NCBI GenBank assembly: GCA_020832415.1 | Contig: JAFIES010000023.1 | Span: 1 to 34,831, forward strand | Length of the DNA: 34,831 nucleotides | DNA from: Balneolaceae bacterium | GTDB lineage: Bacteria > Bacteroidota > Rhodothermia > Balneolales > Balneolaceae | Reading direction: 5' to 3' | Shown: positions 25,636 through 33,889 of the stretch, one piece after another | Layout: each line of letters opens with the position of its first letter | Numbering within the stretch: the stretch's first letter is position 1 | The notes under the pieces: generated by a model | What the model saw: only the letters and a program-made list of their open reading frames with translations | What the model was told of the DNA's origin: nothing | Database searches by the model: none | Translations under genes and position numbers: made by a program

Positions 25636-26880
25636 TTATTCCGGCTGAATCAGTGATCGGCCATTTTCATCGATGATTCCATGCTTAATCCCAACTTTTC
25701 TGAATGCATCCAGAATCTTGTCAAGATGCTCATCGGTATGAGTAGCCATATAACTGGTTCGAACAAGTGCCTGGCCTTGTGGTACAGCCGGCGGAACCAC
25801 AGCATTAACGTATACACCTTCCTCAAAAAGATCTTTCCAGAAACGGAAGCAGTTCATCATATCACCAACTACTACAGGGATGATAGGTGTTTGGCTCGAC
25901 CAAACGTTAAAACCAAGGTTGCGAAGTTCAGTTCTCATGTAGTTAGAAATTTGCTCGAGTCTTTCTAATCTCCAAGGTTCTTCCTGAAGAATTTCGAGAG
26001 ACTTTAAAACTGTGGCTACATTTGCAGGGGGCATGCTTGCACTAAAGATATGAGCAGGTGATTGATGCCTGATAAATTCAATAATGGTTCTGTCGCCAAC
26101 TAAAAAACCGCCGAGTGAAGCAAACGATTTTGAAAATGTTCCGCTGATCAGATCTACTTCATCCATCAAGCCAAAAACGGAAGCTGAGCCTCTTCCCCCC
26201 TCTCCAACAACACCAATTGCGTGGGCATCATCAAGATACAGGCCTGCATCAAATTCCTTGGCAAGCTCAACCAATTCAGGCACTTTTGCCAGTGTGCCAG
26301 ACATTGAAAAGACTCCGTCTGTAACAATAATTTTTCCTGCATCAGGATCTGCTTTCTGAAGAAAAGTTCTCAGTTGATCCATATCATTGTGGCGGTAGCG
26401 AATCGTTTTGGCATTTGAAACTTGTGTTCCCACTACAATACAAGCATGATTATCTCTATCCGAAAAGATCAGATCGTTTCTTCCTGCAATAACCTGGATA
26501 GATCCCTCATTGGTTTGATAGCCTGTACTAAACAGTACGCATGCCTCTTTCCTCATAAAAATGGCCAGCTTCTCCTCCAGTTCAAGATGGAGGTCAAGAG
26601 TTCCATTTAAATAGCGTGAGCCTGTGCAGCCGGTGCCATATACTTCAATTACTTTTTTGGCAGCTTCGATGGTTCTTGGATCGTTCGTGAGGCCAAGATA
26701 ATTGTTTGACCCAGCCATAATTACATCACGGCCTTCAATATTCACACTGGTTCCATCGGTGGCTTGCAGAGGCTTAAAATAAGGGTAGAGTCCCATTTTT
26801 TTAATGTCCTCTGCCATCGTAAAGTCGTATGCTTTTTTGAAAACTTTACTGTAAGAGGTGTTGGCTTTAATATCCGCCAT
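25636..26880 (-). CDS. spt: serine palmitoyltransferase (alpha-oxoamine synthase)
   Basis: This 414-residue PLP enzyme condenses an amino acid with an acyl-CoA. The Schiff-base lysine is Lys251 in GTFSKSFASLGG, DDAHAIG lies at 217-223, and His145 (DNHA) should stack on the cofactor. GTGCTGSRYLNGTLDLHLELE at 82-102 matches bacterial SPT rather than 2-amino-3-ketobutyrate CoA ligase or BioF, whose equivalents differ. The product would be 3-ketosphinganine, the first sphingolipid intermediate. It is a soluble cytosolic enzyme by family knowledge. A GNAT acyltransferase follows after 4 bp, and a promoter-like pair precedes it. Confidence 0.88.
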   Translation of the reverse strand: MADIKANTSYSKVFKKAYDFTMAEDIKKMGLYPYFKPLQATDGTSVNIEGRDVIMAGSNNYLGLTNDPRTIEAAKKVIEVYGTGCTGSRYLNGTLDLHLELEEKLAIFMRKEACVLFSTGYQTNEGSIQVIAGRNDLIFSDRDNHACIVVGTQVSNAKTIRYRHNDMDQLRTFLQKADPDAGKIIVTDGVFSMSGTLAKVPELVELAKEFDAGLYLDDAHAIGVVGEGGRGSASVFGLMDEVDLISGTFSKSFASLGGFLVGDRTIIEFIRHQSPAHIFSASMPPANVATVLKSLEILQEEPWRLERLEQISNYMRTELRNLGFNVWSSQTPIIPVVVGDMMNCFRFWKDLFEEGVYVNAVVPPAVPQGQALVRTSYMATHTDEHLDKILDAFRKVGIKHGIIDENGRSLIQPE

Positions 26881-26910
26881 TATAAGATAGTTGCATTTAC
26901 ATTAAACAGG

Positions 26911-26941
26911 TAAATATACCGAGATATCTATTTCAATCAAA
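26911..26941 (-). promoter_or_regulatory. promoter for the spt operon
   Basis: The minus strand shows TTTG (26941-26938), exactly 19 bp, then TATATTTA (26918-26911). This is one base from the Bacteroidota consensus TTTG-N19-TAnnTTTG. It lies in the 81-bp gap between the glycosyltransferase stop and the spt ATG and would give a leader of about 25 nt. Confidence 0.55.
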
Positions 26942-26961
26942 TTTGAAACGCAACAAACCCT

Positions 26962-28074
26962 TTATTCATTCACGCTTTTCAAATAAGAAACATAGTTTTC
27001 TACTACTGCATCCCAGGTAAATGTGCTCATAACGTACTCCTTGCTCGATTCTGAGAGGGTATCCAGATTATTTTCTATGATGTAATCAATCTTTTCAGCG
27101 AATGCAGTAGCGTCGCCGTGTGGCAATCTGTATCCATTCACCCCTTGTTTTATTACATCTTTTATGCCTTCAAGATCGGACGCTACCGCGGGAACACCGG
27201 CTCTGTTTGCCTCTAAAAGTACAATCCCAAAACCCTCCATATCCCCCTTTACCGGTATGTTAGGCATCACAAAAAGATCTGCTGCAGAGTAGCATAGATG
27301 AAGTGTGTTTAATGATAAGCGCCCTGTTAAAATAATTTTTTCACTTTTCTCAGAGCTATTTTTAGCCAGTTTAATATTGTTTAATTCAGGACCATCACCC
27401 ACTATCAGGTAAATAACGTCCGATTTAATTTTATCAAACGCCTCCCTGATAAACCATTCATGGCCTTTTCTTTTCACATGCCTGCCAACTGTTAAAAGTA
27501 TTTTTGAATTAGATAAATCTACGCCAAACTCTTTTTGCAGGATTTCTCTGGCTTCTTGTTTTGCAGGTAATTTTCTGTCGGTTTTAGAATCAAATCCATT
27601 AAATAATGCCTTTCCTTTATCAGGGGCCATACCCCGGTCGATAGATGCCTGCCTTGTAGCAGAAGAGACCGATATAACACCCTGCAAATTTTTGAATATT
27701 TTTGGCACATACCACTGATATATCGGGTTGGGTAGTGTAACATCCTGGCCATGATTAATTGTTACACATGGTACTCCCGGTTTTTTGATCATAGCCGGTA
27801 AAACTCCCGATGTTACCATCGATGAGAAGAGTATAACATCCGGATGGAATCGCCTTACTGCAGCAGGGATTCTCCACAACAGACTCACCAAAAAGAAAAA
27901 AGTTTTTATACCGATAAATCGCCACGATGAGTGAAGTATCAGTGTTTCAATCTTTACATCATCTCTTCTTTTCATTGATCTGATCATCTGCAGACTTACA
28001 TTCTGCATACCACCAATACTTTTGAGTGGTTTGTTTTTAGGCGGATGAAGATGTGAAATGTATAGTATGCGCAA
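26962..28074 (-). CDS. GT4-type glycosyltransferase
   Basis: This 370-residue GT-B protein fits the GT4 family. The N-terminal domain opens with RILYISHLHPP and an acceptor-side GGMQ; the donor-binding half starts near residue 190 with ILLTVGRHVKRKG. The E-x7-E motif (EGFGIVLLE), which holds the nucleotide sugar, lies near residue 287. Residues 57-75 are hydrophobic and may help membrane association. It begins with TTG at 28074, 5 bp after the other glycosyltransferase, and the family N-terminus starts there with no nearby ATG. Sugar and acceptor are not predictable; the adjacent spt suggests a lipid acceptor. Confidence 0.85.
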   Translation of the reverse strand: MRILYISHLHPPKNKPLKSIGGMQNVSLQMIRSMKRRDDVKIETLILHSSWRFIGIKTFFFLVSLLWRIPAAVRRFHPDVILFSSMVTSGVLPAMIKKPGVPCVTINHGQDVTLPNPIYQWYVPKIFKNLQGVISVSSATRQASIDRGMAPDKGKALFNGFDSKTDRKLPAKQEAREILQKEFGVDLSNSKILLTVGRHVKRKGHEWFIREAFDKIKSDVIYLIVGDGPELNNIKLAKNSSEKSEKIILTGRLSLNTLHLCYSAADLFVMPNIPVKGDMEGFGIVLLEANRAGVPAVASDLEGIKDVIKQGVNGYRLPHGDATAFAEKIDYIIENNLDTLSESSKEYVMSTFTWDAVVENYVSYLKSVNE

Positions 28075-28079
28075 ATTTC

Positions 28080-29219
28080 CTACGATTTCTCAGTTAATAC
28101 TTCCAGGTAGTACCCAATCAAATTACTGTTTATGGCATCCCAGCTGTAGTTTTTTGATTTTTCAAGGCCGGATGCACCCATGGTTTTTCGTAATTCCTTA
28201 TCAGCTGTTAACGTATCGATGAATTTATAGAATTTATCCGTTCTTTCAACAGGAACAACAAATCCATTTTCTCCATGTTCAACCAGTGATTTACTGCCCG
28301 TTGCATCCGCCACTACGCAAGGCAAACCACATGCCATCGCCTCAAGTGTTACATTTCCAAAAGTTTCTGTATCAGAAGGAAAAAAGAAAACATCACTGCT
28401 TGCATAAGCTGTGGCAAGATCAGTTCCTCCCAAAAAACCCGCAAATACTGCATTTGGCATCAATTGCTTCATCTCTTCCATAGCGGGTCCATCACCTACA
28501 ATAAGAGCTTTTGCATTGCTTCTTTCACTTGAAACTCTGTTCACGACATCAGCAAACAGCTTCAGGTTTTTTTCCCAGACCAGGCGCGAGATAAATGTTA
28601 TTACAACATCATCTGTTTCAAAACCATGGTTTTTCCTCCACTCTTCGTTTCTTCTCTGAGGGGTAAAAATATCACTCTCAATACCCCGGGCCCAGATTCT
28701 GAAATCTGTTTCGATCTTCTTAACCTGCAGTATTTCTACCATCGATTGTGAGGGCACAAAAACCCGCTCACACTGTTCATAAAACCAGCCAAGATATTTC
28801 CACATAAGCGGCTCAAGCAGCGAAAGTTTGTAATATTTAAGGTAGCTTGAAAAGTGTGTATGGTACGACGAAACAATTGGTTTACCATTTTTTTTGGCCC
28901 ACTTCAGAGCTTTATATCCTAAAAGGTCGGGCGTGGCAATATGGATAATATCCGGATCAAATTCTTTCAGTTTCTGTTGTTGTTCAGAAGGAAAAGATGT
29001 GGAAAATCTATACTCAGGGCGACCTGGCAGGCGTTTTGACGGCACAGCAATCAACGTACCATTATGTTCAAGTGCAGGTTCTGCAATCGTTGGCCCAAAG
29101 ACCAATACTTCGATGTTGTTCTTCAGCAAAAAATCTACCAGCCTGTTCAGAGTAAGTGAAACCCCATCGCGAATATGGTTATAATTCCCTGTAAAGAGCG
29201 CTACTGTAAACCTGCTCAT
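28080..29219 (-). CDS. GT4-type glycosyltransferase, MgtA/SQD2-like
   Basis: This 379-residue GT-B enzyme shows the N-terminal pattern DGVSLTLNRLVDFLL, then VPSKRLPGRPEYR, typical of the GT4 branch with mannosyl- and sulfoquinovosyl-diacylglycerol synthases (MgtA, SQD2). The HTHFSSYLKYY segment near 120 and the E-x7-E motif ETFGNVTLE near 287 support this. Such enzymes often glycosylate membrane lipids. It heads a two-gene unit with the following glycosyltransferase, upstream of spt. The ATG lies at the start of the divergent gap. Donor and acceptor are not determinable by eye. Confidence 0.87.
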   Translation of the reverse strand: MSRFTVALFTGNYNHIRDGVSLTLNRLVDFLLKNNIEVLVFGPTIAEPALEHNGTLIAVPSKRLPGRPEYRFSTSFPSEQQQKLKEFDPDIIHIATPDLLGYKALKWAKKNGKPIVSSYHTHFSSYLKYYKLSLLEPLMWKYLGWFYEQCERVFVPSQSMVEILQVKKIETDFRIWARGIESDIFTPQRRNEEWRKNHGFETDDVVITFISRLVWEKNLKLFADVVNRVSSERSNAKALIVGDGPAMEEMKQLMPNAVFAGFLGGTDLATAYASSDVFFFPSDTETFGNVTLEAMACGLPCVVADATGSKSLVEHGENGFVVPVERTDKFYKFIDTLTADKELRKTMGASGLEKSKNYSWDAINSNLIGYYLEVLTEKS

Positions 29220-29438
29220 CCCTCTGCCGAAATTTTCTTAATCAATTTAATCATCGTTTGATGGTTGTCTCTGAACACAAATCGAAACTTATATAGCGAG
29301 GATGCTTTTTATCTTTTTAATGATGAACACAGTATCTTAGAGCGTTGGTTCAAAATAATAACGGTTATTTACAGCCTGCAGAAGTTTTTTATTTGATGCG
29401 TACTTTTCTAAAATCAGACCAATGAATATACAAAGATA
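29220..29438. promoter_or_regulatory. divergent intergenic region
   Basis: This 219-bp AT-rich gap lies between the minus-strand glycosyltransferase and the plus-strand epimerase and must carry promoters for both. It contains several TATATAA- and TTATTTA-like stretches, but I could not pick a well-spaced pair. No open frame or RNA gene is visible. Confidence 0.35.
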
Positions 29439-30413
29439 ATGAATGTATTTGTTACCGGTGGCACCGGTTTTATAGGAAGTCATCTAACAGACAAATTAAT
29501 TGAAAGCACTGCTGTGAAAGAGGTAAAGTGCCTGGTAAGAAGCAGTGAAAAGTGGCTTGAGGGTAAACCGTACAGTAAAGTTAAGGGAGATCTACACTCA
29601 ATCCGTTCTATCGAAGAAGCACTTGAAGAAGTGGATACAATTTTTCACCTGGCAGCAATTGTAAAGGCACCATCAAAAAAAGAGTTTAGCCACGCCAATG
29701 TAGATGCTACAGAAAACCTGTTGCGTCTTGCCAGAAGAACAGGCATCAAGAAAATGGTGATTTTATCGTCCCTTGCAGCTGCAGGCCCAAGCCATGGCAA
29801 CCCTTTAACTGAGCTGGATGAAATGAACCCCATTAGTATGTACGGGCATTCCAAAAAAGAGATGGAAGAGATGGTGCATAGACTGGCCGGGCCTGATATG
29901 TCAATTACCATCCTGAGGCCGCCTGCTGTGTATGGGCCCCGTGAAGATCAGATTTTTACCCTGTTTAAAATGATGAGTAAAGGCATTGCTCCCATCGTGG
30001 GTGATGGCGAACATCCACGCTTATCGATTGTTTACGTACATGATCTTGTCCAGGGAATTATGAAAGCTGCAAATCAAACAAAACCCGGAGTTCATACCTA
30101 CTTTATAAGCGGTGAAGGCATTGCCAATTGGAACCAGATAAGGGATATTGTTACAACTGTTTTAAACAGAAAGGTAACATCCATAAAAATTCCGCCAAAC
30201 TGGGTGAAAAAAATTGCCGGAGCAATTGAAACTTCAGCGTCATTTTTTGGTTCATACCCCGTTATCAACCGGGAAAAAGCAAATGAAATGGTTTTGGAAT
30301 GGACATGTACCCATCAAAAAGCAGTGGATGAACTTGGATACCAACCCCAATTTTCCCTTGAAGAAGGCATTTCAAGAACTCTCAGATGGTATAAAAAACA
30401 CAACTGGTTATAA
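29439..30413 (+). CDS. NAD(P)-dependent epimerase/reductase (extended SDR)
   Basis: This 324-residue extended short-chain dehydrogenase has the cofactor motif GGTGFIG at residues 7-13, an LSSLAA strand with Ser near 110-112, and the catalytic Tyr135-x3-Lys139 pair. Later segments, ILRPPAVYGPRE and IVYVHDLVQGI, match the NAD-dependent epimerase/dehydratase family. The C-terminal part is variable, so the substrate could be a nucleotide sugar, a dihydroflavonol-like ketone or a lipid ketone. Divergence from a glycosyltransferase-spt cluster makes a CerR-like ceramide reductase or a sugar-modifying enzyme the leading possibilities. The next gene starts 5 bp after its stop. Confidence 0.85.
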   Translation: MNVFVTGGTGFIGSHLTDKLIESTAVKEVKCLVRSSEKWLEGKPYSKVKGDLHSIRSIEEALEEVDTIFHLAAIVKAPSKKEFSHANVDATENLLRLARRTGIKKMVILSSLAAAGPSHGNPLTELDEMNPISMYGHSKKEMEEMVHRLAGPDMSITILRPPAVYGPREDQIFTLFKMMSKGIAPIVGDGEHPRLSIVYVHDLVQGIMKAANQTKPGVHTYFISGEGIANWNQIRDIVTTVLNRKVTSIKIPPNWVKKIAGAIETSASFFGSYPVINREKANEMVLEWTCTHQKAVDELGYQPQFSLEEGISRTLRWYKKHNWL

Positions 30414-30418
30414 TATTT

Positions 30419-31954
30419 ATGAGATTACTACAGACGAAATTTTCACTCATCTTTCTTGCCATTTTTTTTGGTCTTACCGGCCTTGTTAATGCTCAATTGC
30501 AGAGAGATTTAAGCCGGCAAATTCAAATTCCGGATATAAAAAATCTCAATAGCTCGGATACACATCTCTATGTTCTTTCTGAGAGCGAAGGACTGGTTGT
30601 TTTTCGGGCACATGCAGACTCCCTTCAGTGGCTTTACTCCTCCACCGGAATGCAACAGCGCGGCACTATCCTCGAAAGTGATATCCGTTTTGCATACCTC
30701 TATGGAACCGGGAGAAGACTTACAGTAATTGAACCAACTTCGGTACTTGGTGTTTATTCATCTACCATGTTGCCGGCAAGGCCGCTTTCAGCAAAACGAA
30801 TCGGGCAGCAGCTTTTTATCGCATTGGGATCAAATGGATTGGGTACCCTCAGTCTCGAAACTCCTGAAAGTGTTGACAGTGAAGTGAACTTTATTGAAAG
30901 AAATGAAAACATCAGAGATCTGGAAACGGATGGCCGCAGAACGCTTTACGCTCTGAATAGTGATAATGAAATTTTGATCTTTGAGATAACTGAAGAAGAA
31001 ATTAGTAACCGGCAGAGAGTTCAGATCAACCGCACTGTTTCTAAGCTCTGGCTGCTTGATGATGAATTGTACGGCAGCGACAATTCAGGAAGAATATTTC
31101 TGATTAATTCTGATGGCAATACTCGATCAGTTGCCCAATTATCATCAGAATTGGAGCGAATTGACAAATGGAATGGGCTGATGATAGCGAGAACAATAAA
31201 TGGCGAAGTCTGGACCGGCTCAGTTGGTGGTGATCTTGAGTTATGGAAATCCGGCGGGCAGGCCGGCAACTACTTTACCGTTTCTGAAGAGAAGCTCTGG
31301 ATGACAGAATTTGATGGCCTGGCCCCCATTTTAAACCGTGAAAGTTCTCAGGCAGCAACACAAACTTCAACATCATTGCGTTTAAAGCCGATTGATAACG
31401 TAATAGTACCATTTCCCCGTCCTCTAATTTTGCCGATAGAATTTGAGTCATCCATCGATCCGGCTCAGGTTGCCATCAGCTATTCGGCTTCCTTTAACAA
31501 CGCACGTATTCGCGGAAACTCTTTCTACTGGCAGCCGGCAACCGGACAATCAGGCAGGCACAATGTTACGATTATTGCAACATCCGCCGGTGGCGAAACA
31601 GACAGTACATCCTTCACCGTTGATCTGCGGCCATTTAATTCTCCTCCCCGTTTTAGTCCATCACGCCCCATTACTATTGCTGTTGATGAAGCCTTCGAAC
31701 TTCAAATTAATGCTATAGACCCCGATGGTATCGATCAAAACCTGATACGTTATCTCGGAGTTGATATGCCTGACGGAGCATCTATTAATGAGCAGACCGG
31801 AGTCTTCAGCTGGACACCGAACGTCAGGCAGGTTGGAAGTCACGAATTCCAGGTGATTGCAACAGATCAATATGGAGCTGCTGCATCACAGAACTACACC
31901 ATCAACGTGATTGAAATTGAGGAAGAAGAGCCACTGGATAATGAGCTCTACTGA
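30419..31954 (+). CDS. secreted propeller-like protein with C-terminal Ig-like domain
   Basis: I do not recognise a named family for this 511-residue protein. A signal peptide (residues 1-25, cleavage likely after VNA) directs export. Residues 30-310 contain repeated short beta motifs resembling a beta-propeller (for example LYVLSESEGLVVF and LYALNSDNEILIF). Residues about 330-405 look like one Ig/cadherin-like domain. Residues 410-500, from PPRFSPSRPITIAVDEAF to ASQNYTINV, match the putative Ig (He_PIG-like) repeat. The acidic tail has no visible sorting domain. The gene lies between the epimerase and mutY in one apparent transcript, overlapping mutY by 14 bp. Confidence 0.8.
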   Translation: MRLLQTKFSLIFLAIFFGLTGLVNAQLQRDLSRQIQIPDIKNLNSSDTHLYVLSESEGLVVFRAHADSLQWLYSSTGMQQRGTILESDIRFAYLYGTGRRLTVIEPTSVLGVYSSTMLPARPLSAKRIGQQLFIALGSNGLGTLSLETPESVDSEVNFIERNENIRDLETDGRRTLYALNSDNEILIFEITEEEISNRQRVQINRTVSKLWLLDDELYGSDNSGRIFLINSDGNTRSVAQLSSELERIDKWNGLMIARTINGEVWTGSVGGDLELWKSGGQAGNYFTVSEEKLWMTEFDGLAPILNRESSQAATQTSTSLRLKPIDNVIVPFPRPLILPIEFESSIDPAQVAISYSASFNNARIRGNSFYWQPATGQSGRHNVTIIATSAGGETDSTSFTVDLRPFNSPPRFSPSRPITIAVDEAFELQINAIDPDGIDQNLIRYLGVDMPDGASINEQTGVFSWTPNVRQVGSHEFQVIATDQYGAAASQNYTINVIEIEEEEPLDNELY

Positions 31955-33050
31955 TAAAGAGGAATTCTCAAAAAATCTCATTGAATGGTACCGCCAAAAT
32001 AAGCGGGATCTCCCCTGGCGAAACAGCGATGATCCCTATGCTATCTGGGTATCAGAAATTATGCTCCAGCAAACCCGGGTTGATACGGTTATTCCCTATT
32101 ATCATCGGTTTTTAGATGCATTTCCAACCGTTTTCGATCTTGCCGCTGCCGACCAGCAGCAGGTGTTGAAATTGTGGGAAGGCCTTGGTTATTACAGCCG
32201 CGGAAGAAATCTGCATTATGCTGCCAAACATGTAGTTGAGCATTACGAGGGTAACATTCCGGAAGAGTACAAACAGATTACTTCTCTGAAGGGAATTGGC
32301 CCCTATACGGCTGCTGCCATTTTAAGCATCGCTTTTCAAAAAAAATATGCCGTGGTTGATGGAAATGTCATCCGGGTGATTGCGCGCTATTTTGGGATTG
32401 AAGATGACGTGAGAAGCAGCCGTACAAAAAATGAAGTTCAGCAATTAGCAGATTCGCTGATACCTGAAACTGATCCCGGAGATTTTAATCAGGCAATGAT
32501 GGAACTGGGGGCAACTGTCTGTAAACCGCAGCAACCTGAATGCAGTTCATGCCCGCTTTCTGTTCACTGTTTTGCTTTTAACAGTGCCAAAACCGATCTG
32601 CTTCCCTACAAATCTAAAGCGAAGAAAGTACCTCATCATCAAATTGCAGTGGGCATAATTGTAAACTCTGATCATGAACTACTGATAGCCCTCCGACCGG
32701 AAGAGAGTATGCTTGGCGGACTTTGGGAATTTCCCGGAGGTAAAAAGAAAAAAGGTGAAACACTCACAGAAACAGTTTCTAGAGAGCTAAATGAAGAGCT
32801 CGGTGTTGAAGTAGAAGTTTTTGAAAAGTTCATGGACCTGAAGCACGCCTACTCCCATTTTAAAATTACCCTGTACGCTTACTGGTGTAAAATTGTGCAG
32901 GGAAATCCGGAACCAAAATCGAGCCAGGAAATTCTATGGGTTAAACTGAATGAAATCGATCAATTTCCTTTTCCGAAAGCAAATAAAACGCTCATTACAG
33001 GGCTTAAGCAATTGGATGATCAAAATCTGTTTGGGCTTGTTTCAAAATGA
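31941..33050 (+). CDS. mutY: A/G-specific adenine glycosylase MutY
   Basis: This 369-residue DNA repair enzyme removes adenine mispaired with 8-oxoguanine. The catalytic Glu39 is in SEIMLQQT, the helix-hairpin-helix is LKGIGPYTA (117-125) and the catalytic Asp140 is in VVDGNV. The [4Fe-4S] ligands Cys194, Cys201, Cys204 and Cys210 have C-x6-C-x2-C-x5-C spacing. A C-terminal Nudix-fold domain carries a complete Nudix box (267-289: Gly267, Glu273, Arg281, Glu282, Glu285, Glu286). Many MutY proteins have a degenerate box, so this is notable. I use the ATG at 31941 rather than the in-frame TTG at 31911, which lies inside the previous gene. Confidence 0.93.
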   Translation: MSSTDKEEFSKNLIEWYRQNKRDLPWRNSDDPYAIWVSEIMLQQTRVDTVIPYYHRFLDAFPTVFDLAAADQQQVLKLWEGLGYYSRGRNLHYAAKHVVEHYEGNIPEEYKQITSLKGIGPYTAAAILSIAFQKKYAVVDGNVIRVIARYFGIEDDVRSSRTKNEVQQLADSLIPETDPGDFNQAMMELGATVCKPQQPECSSCPLSVHCFAFNSAKTDLLPYKSKAKKVPHHQIAVGIIVNSDHELLIALRPEESMLGGLWEFPGGKKKKGETLTETVSRELNEELGVEVEVFEKFMDLKHAYSHFKITLYAYWCKIVQGNPEPKSSQEILWVKLNEIDQFPFPKANKTLITGLKQLDDQNLFGLVSK

Positions 33051-33886
33051 AGAGCTACTCACCTTTGCGAAAACGATCCAAAAAATCACTTCTGGAATTA
33101 AAGCCTTTCCTTGACGAAATAAATGCAGAGGTTGAAAAAGCTGATTACATACCCCACGACCCCGTACAGTTCATGCATGTGTTTGAAGAGAAGAGAGATG
33201 CTGAGATAGCCGGCTTTTTCGCTGCAACAATGGCGTGGGGAAGGCGCGATATCGTTATCGCGAAAGCAGATGATCTTTTCAATCGAATGGATTACAAACC
33301 GTTCGATTTTATCATGAATTATACTCAATCTGATTTTAAGAAGTTCGCCAATTTTAAGCACAGAACCATCAAACCGGTTGATGTACACGGAATGATTCTG
33401 GCACTGCAAAATATCTTCGCCAATTTTAAAGATTTTGAAGGTTTCTGGGCAATGTGTTACAGGAAAGGCATAGAAAACAATCGGCATTTCCTGGCTGTTT
33501 TTCATGAGGAATTTTTCCGAAGGAGCAGTGATTTAGCTGAGAGAACAAAGAAACACATTTCAAATCCGGAAAAAGGGAGTACCTGTAAACGGCTCTATAT
33601 GTTTCTCAGGTGGGCCATCAGAAAAAACAGCCCTGTTGATCCGGGTATTTGGTCGTTCCTGAACGCTTCAGAACTGCTTGTGCCTTTTGATGTGCATGTT
33701 GCAAGACAGGCGCGGAAATATGGGCTCATTTCGCGCCGAACCAATGACTGGAAAACAGTTGTACAACTCACTGAAACTCTGAAGCTGATGAATCCCGATG
33801 ACCCCGCAGTTTATGACTACGCACTTTTCGGGATAGGTGCTCTTGGGTATGAGTTGCCACGAAAATTTATTCTGAACAGAGTTTAG
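33047..33886 (+). CDS. TIGR02757 family protein
   Basis: This 279-residue soluble protein belongs to TIGR02757 (DUF2400), a family of unknown function common in Bacteroidota and Epsilonproteobacteria. Recognisable stretches are DPVQFMHVFEEKRDAEIAGFFAATMAWGRR near residues 41-70, PFDVHVARQARKYGL near 216-230 and YDYALFGIGALG near 257. It overlaps mutY by 4 bp (ATGA), so translation is coupled, hinting at a link to DNA repair. It has no signal peptide or membrane segment. The HhH-like C-terminal pattern could suggest DNA binding, but this is speculation. Confidence 0.88.
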   Translation: MKSYSPLRKRSKKSLLELKPFLDEINAEVEKADYIPHDPVQFMHVFEEKRDAEIAGFFAATMAWGRRDIVIAKADDLFNRMDYKPFDFIMNYTQSDFKKFANFKHRTIKPVDVHGMILALQNIFANFKDFEGFWAMCYRKGIENNRHFLAVFHEEFFRRSSDLAERTKKHISNPEKGSTCKRLYMFLRWAIRKNSPVDPGIWSFLNASELLVPFDVHVARQARKYGLISRRTNDWKTVVQLTETLKLMNPDDPAVYDYALFGIGALGYELPRKFILNRV

Positions 33887-33889
33887 TTC

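Noticed and set aside
25636-26880. Assignment of this gene as 2-amino-3-ketobutyrate CoA ligase (kbl) or BioF.
   Set aside because: The GSRYLNGTLDLHLELE region and the neighbouring acyltransferase fit serine palmitoyltransferase better; no threonine dehydrogenase or biotin genes are nearby.
31911-31940. An upstream in-frame TTG start for mutY.
   Set aside because: It would add ten residues not found in the family and lie inside the preceding gene; the ATG at 31941 fits the MutY N-terminus better.
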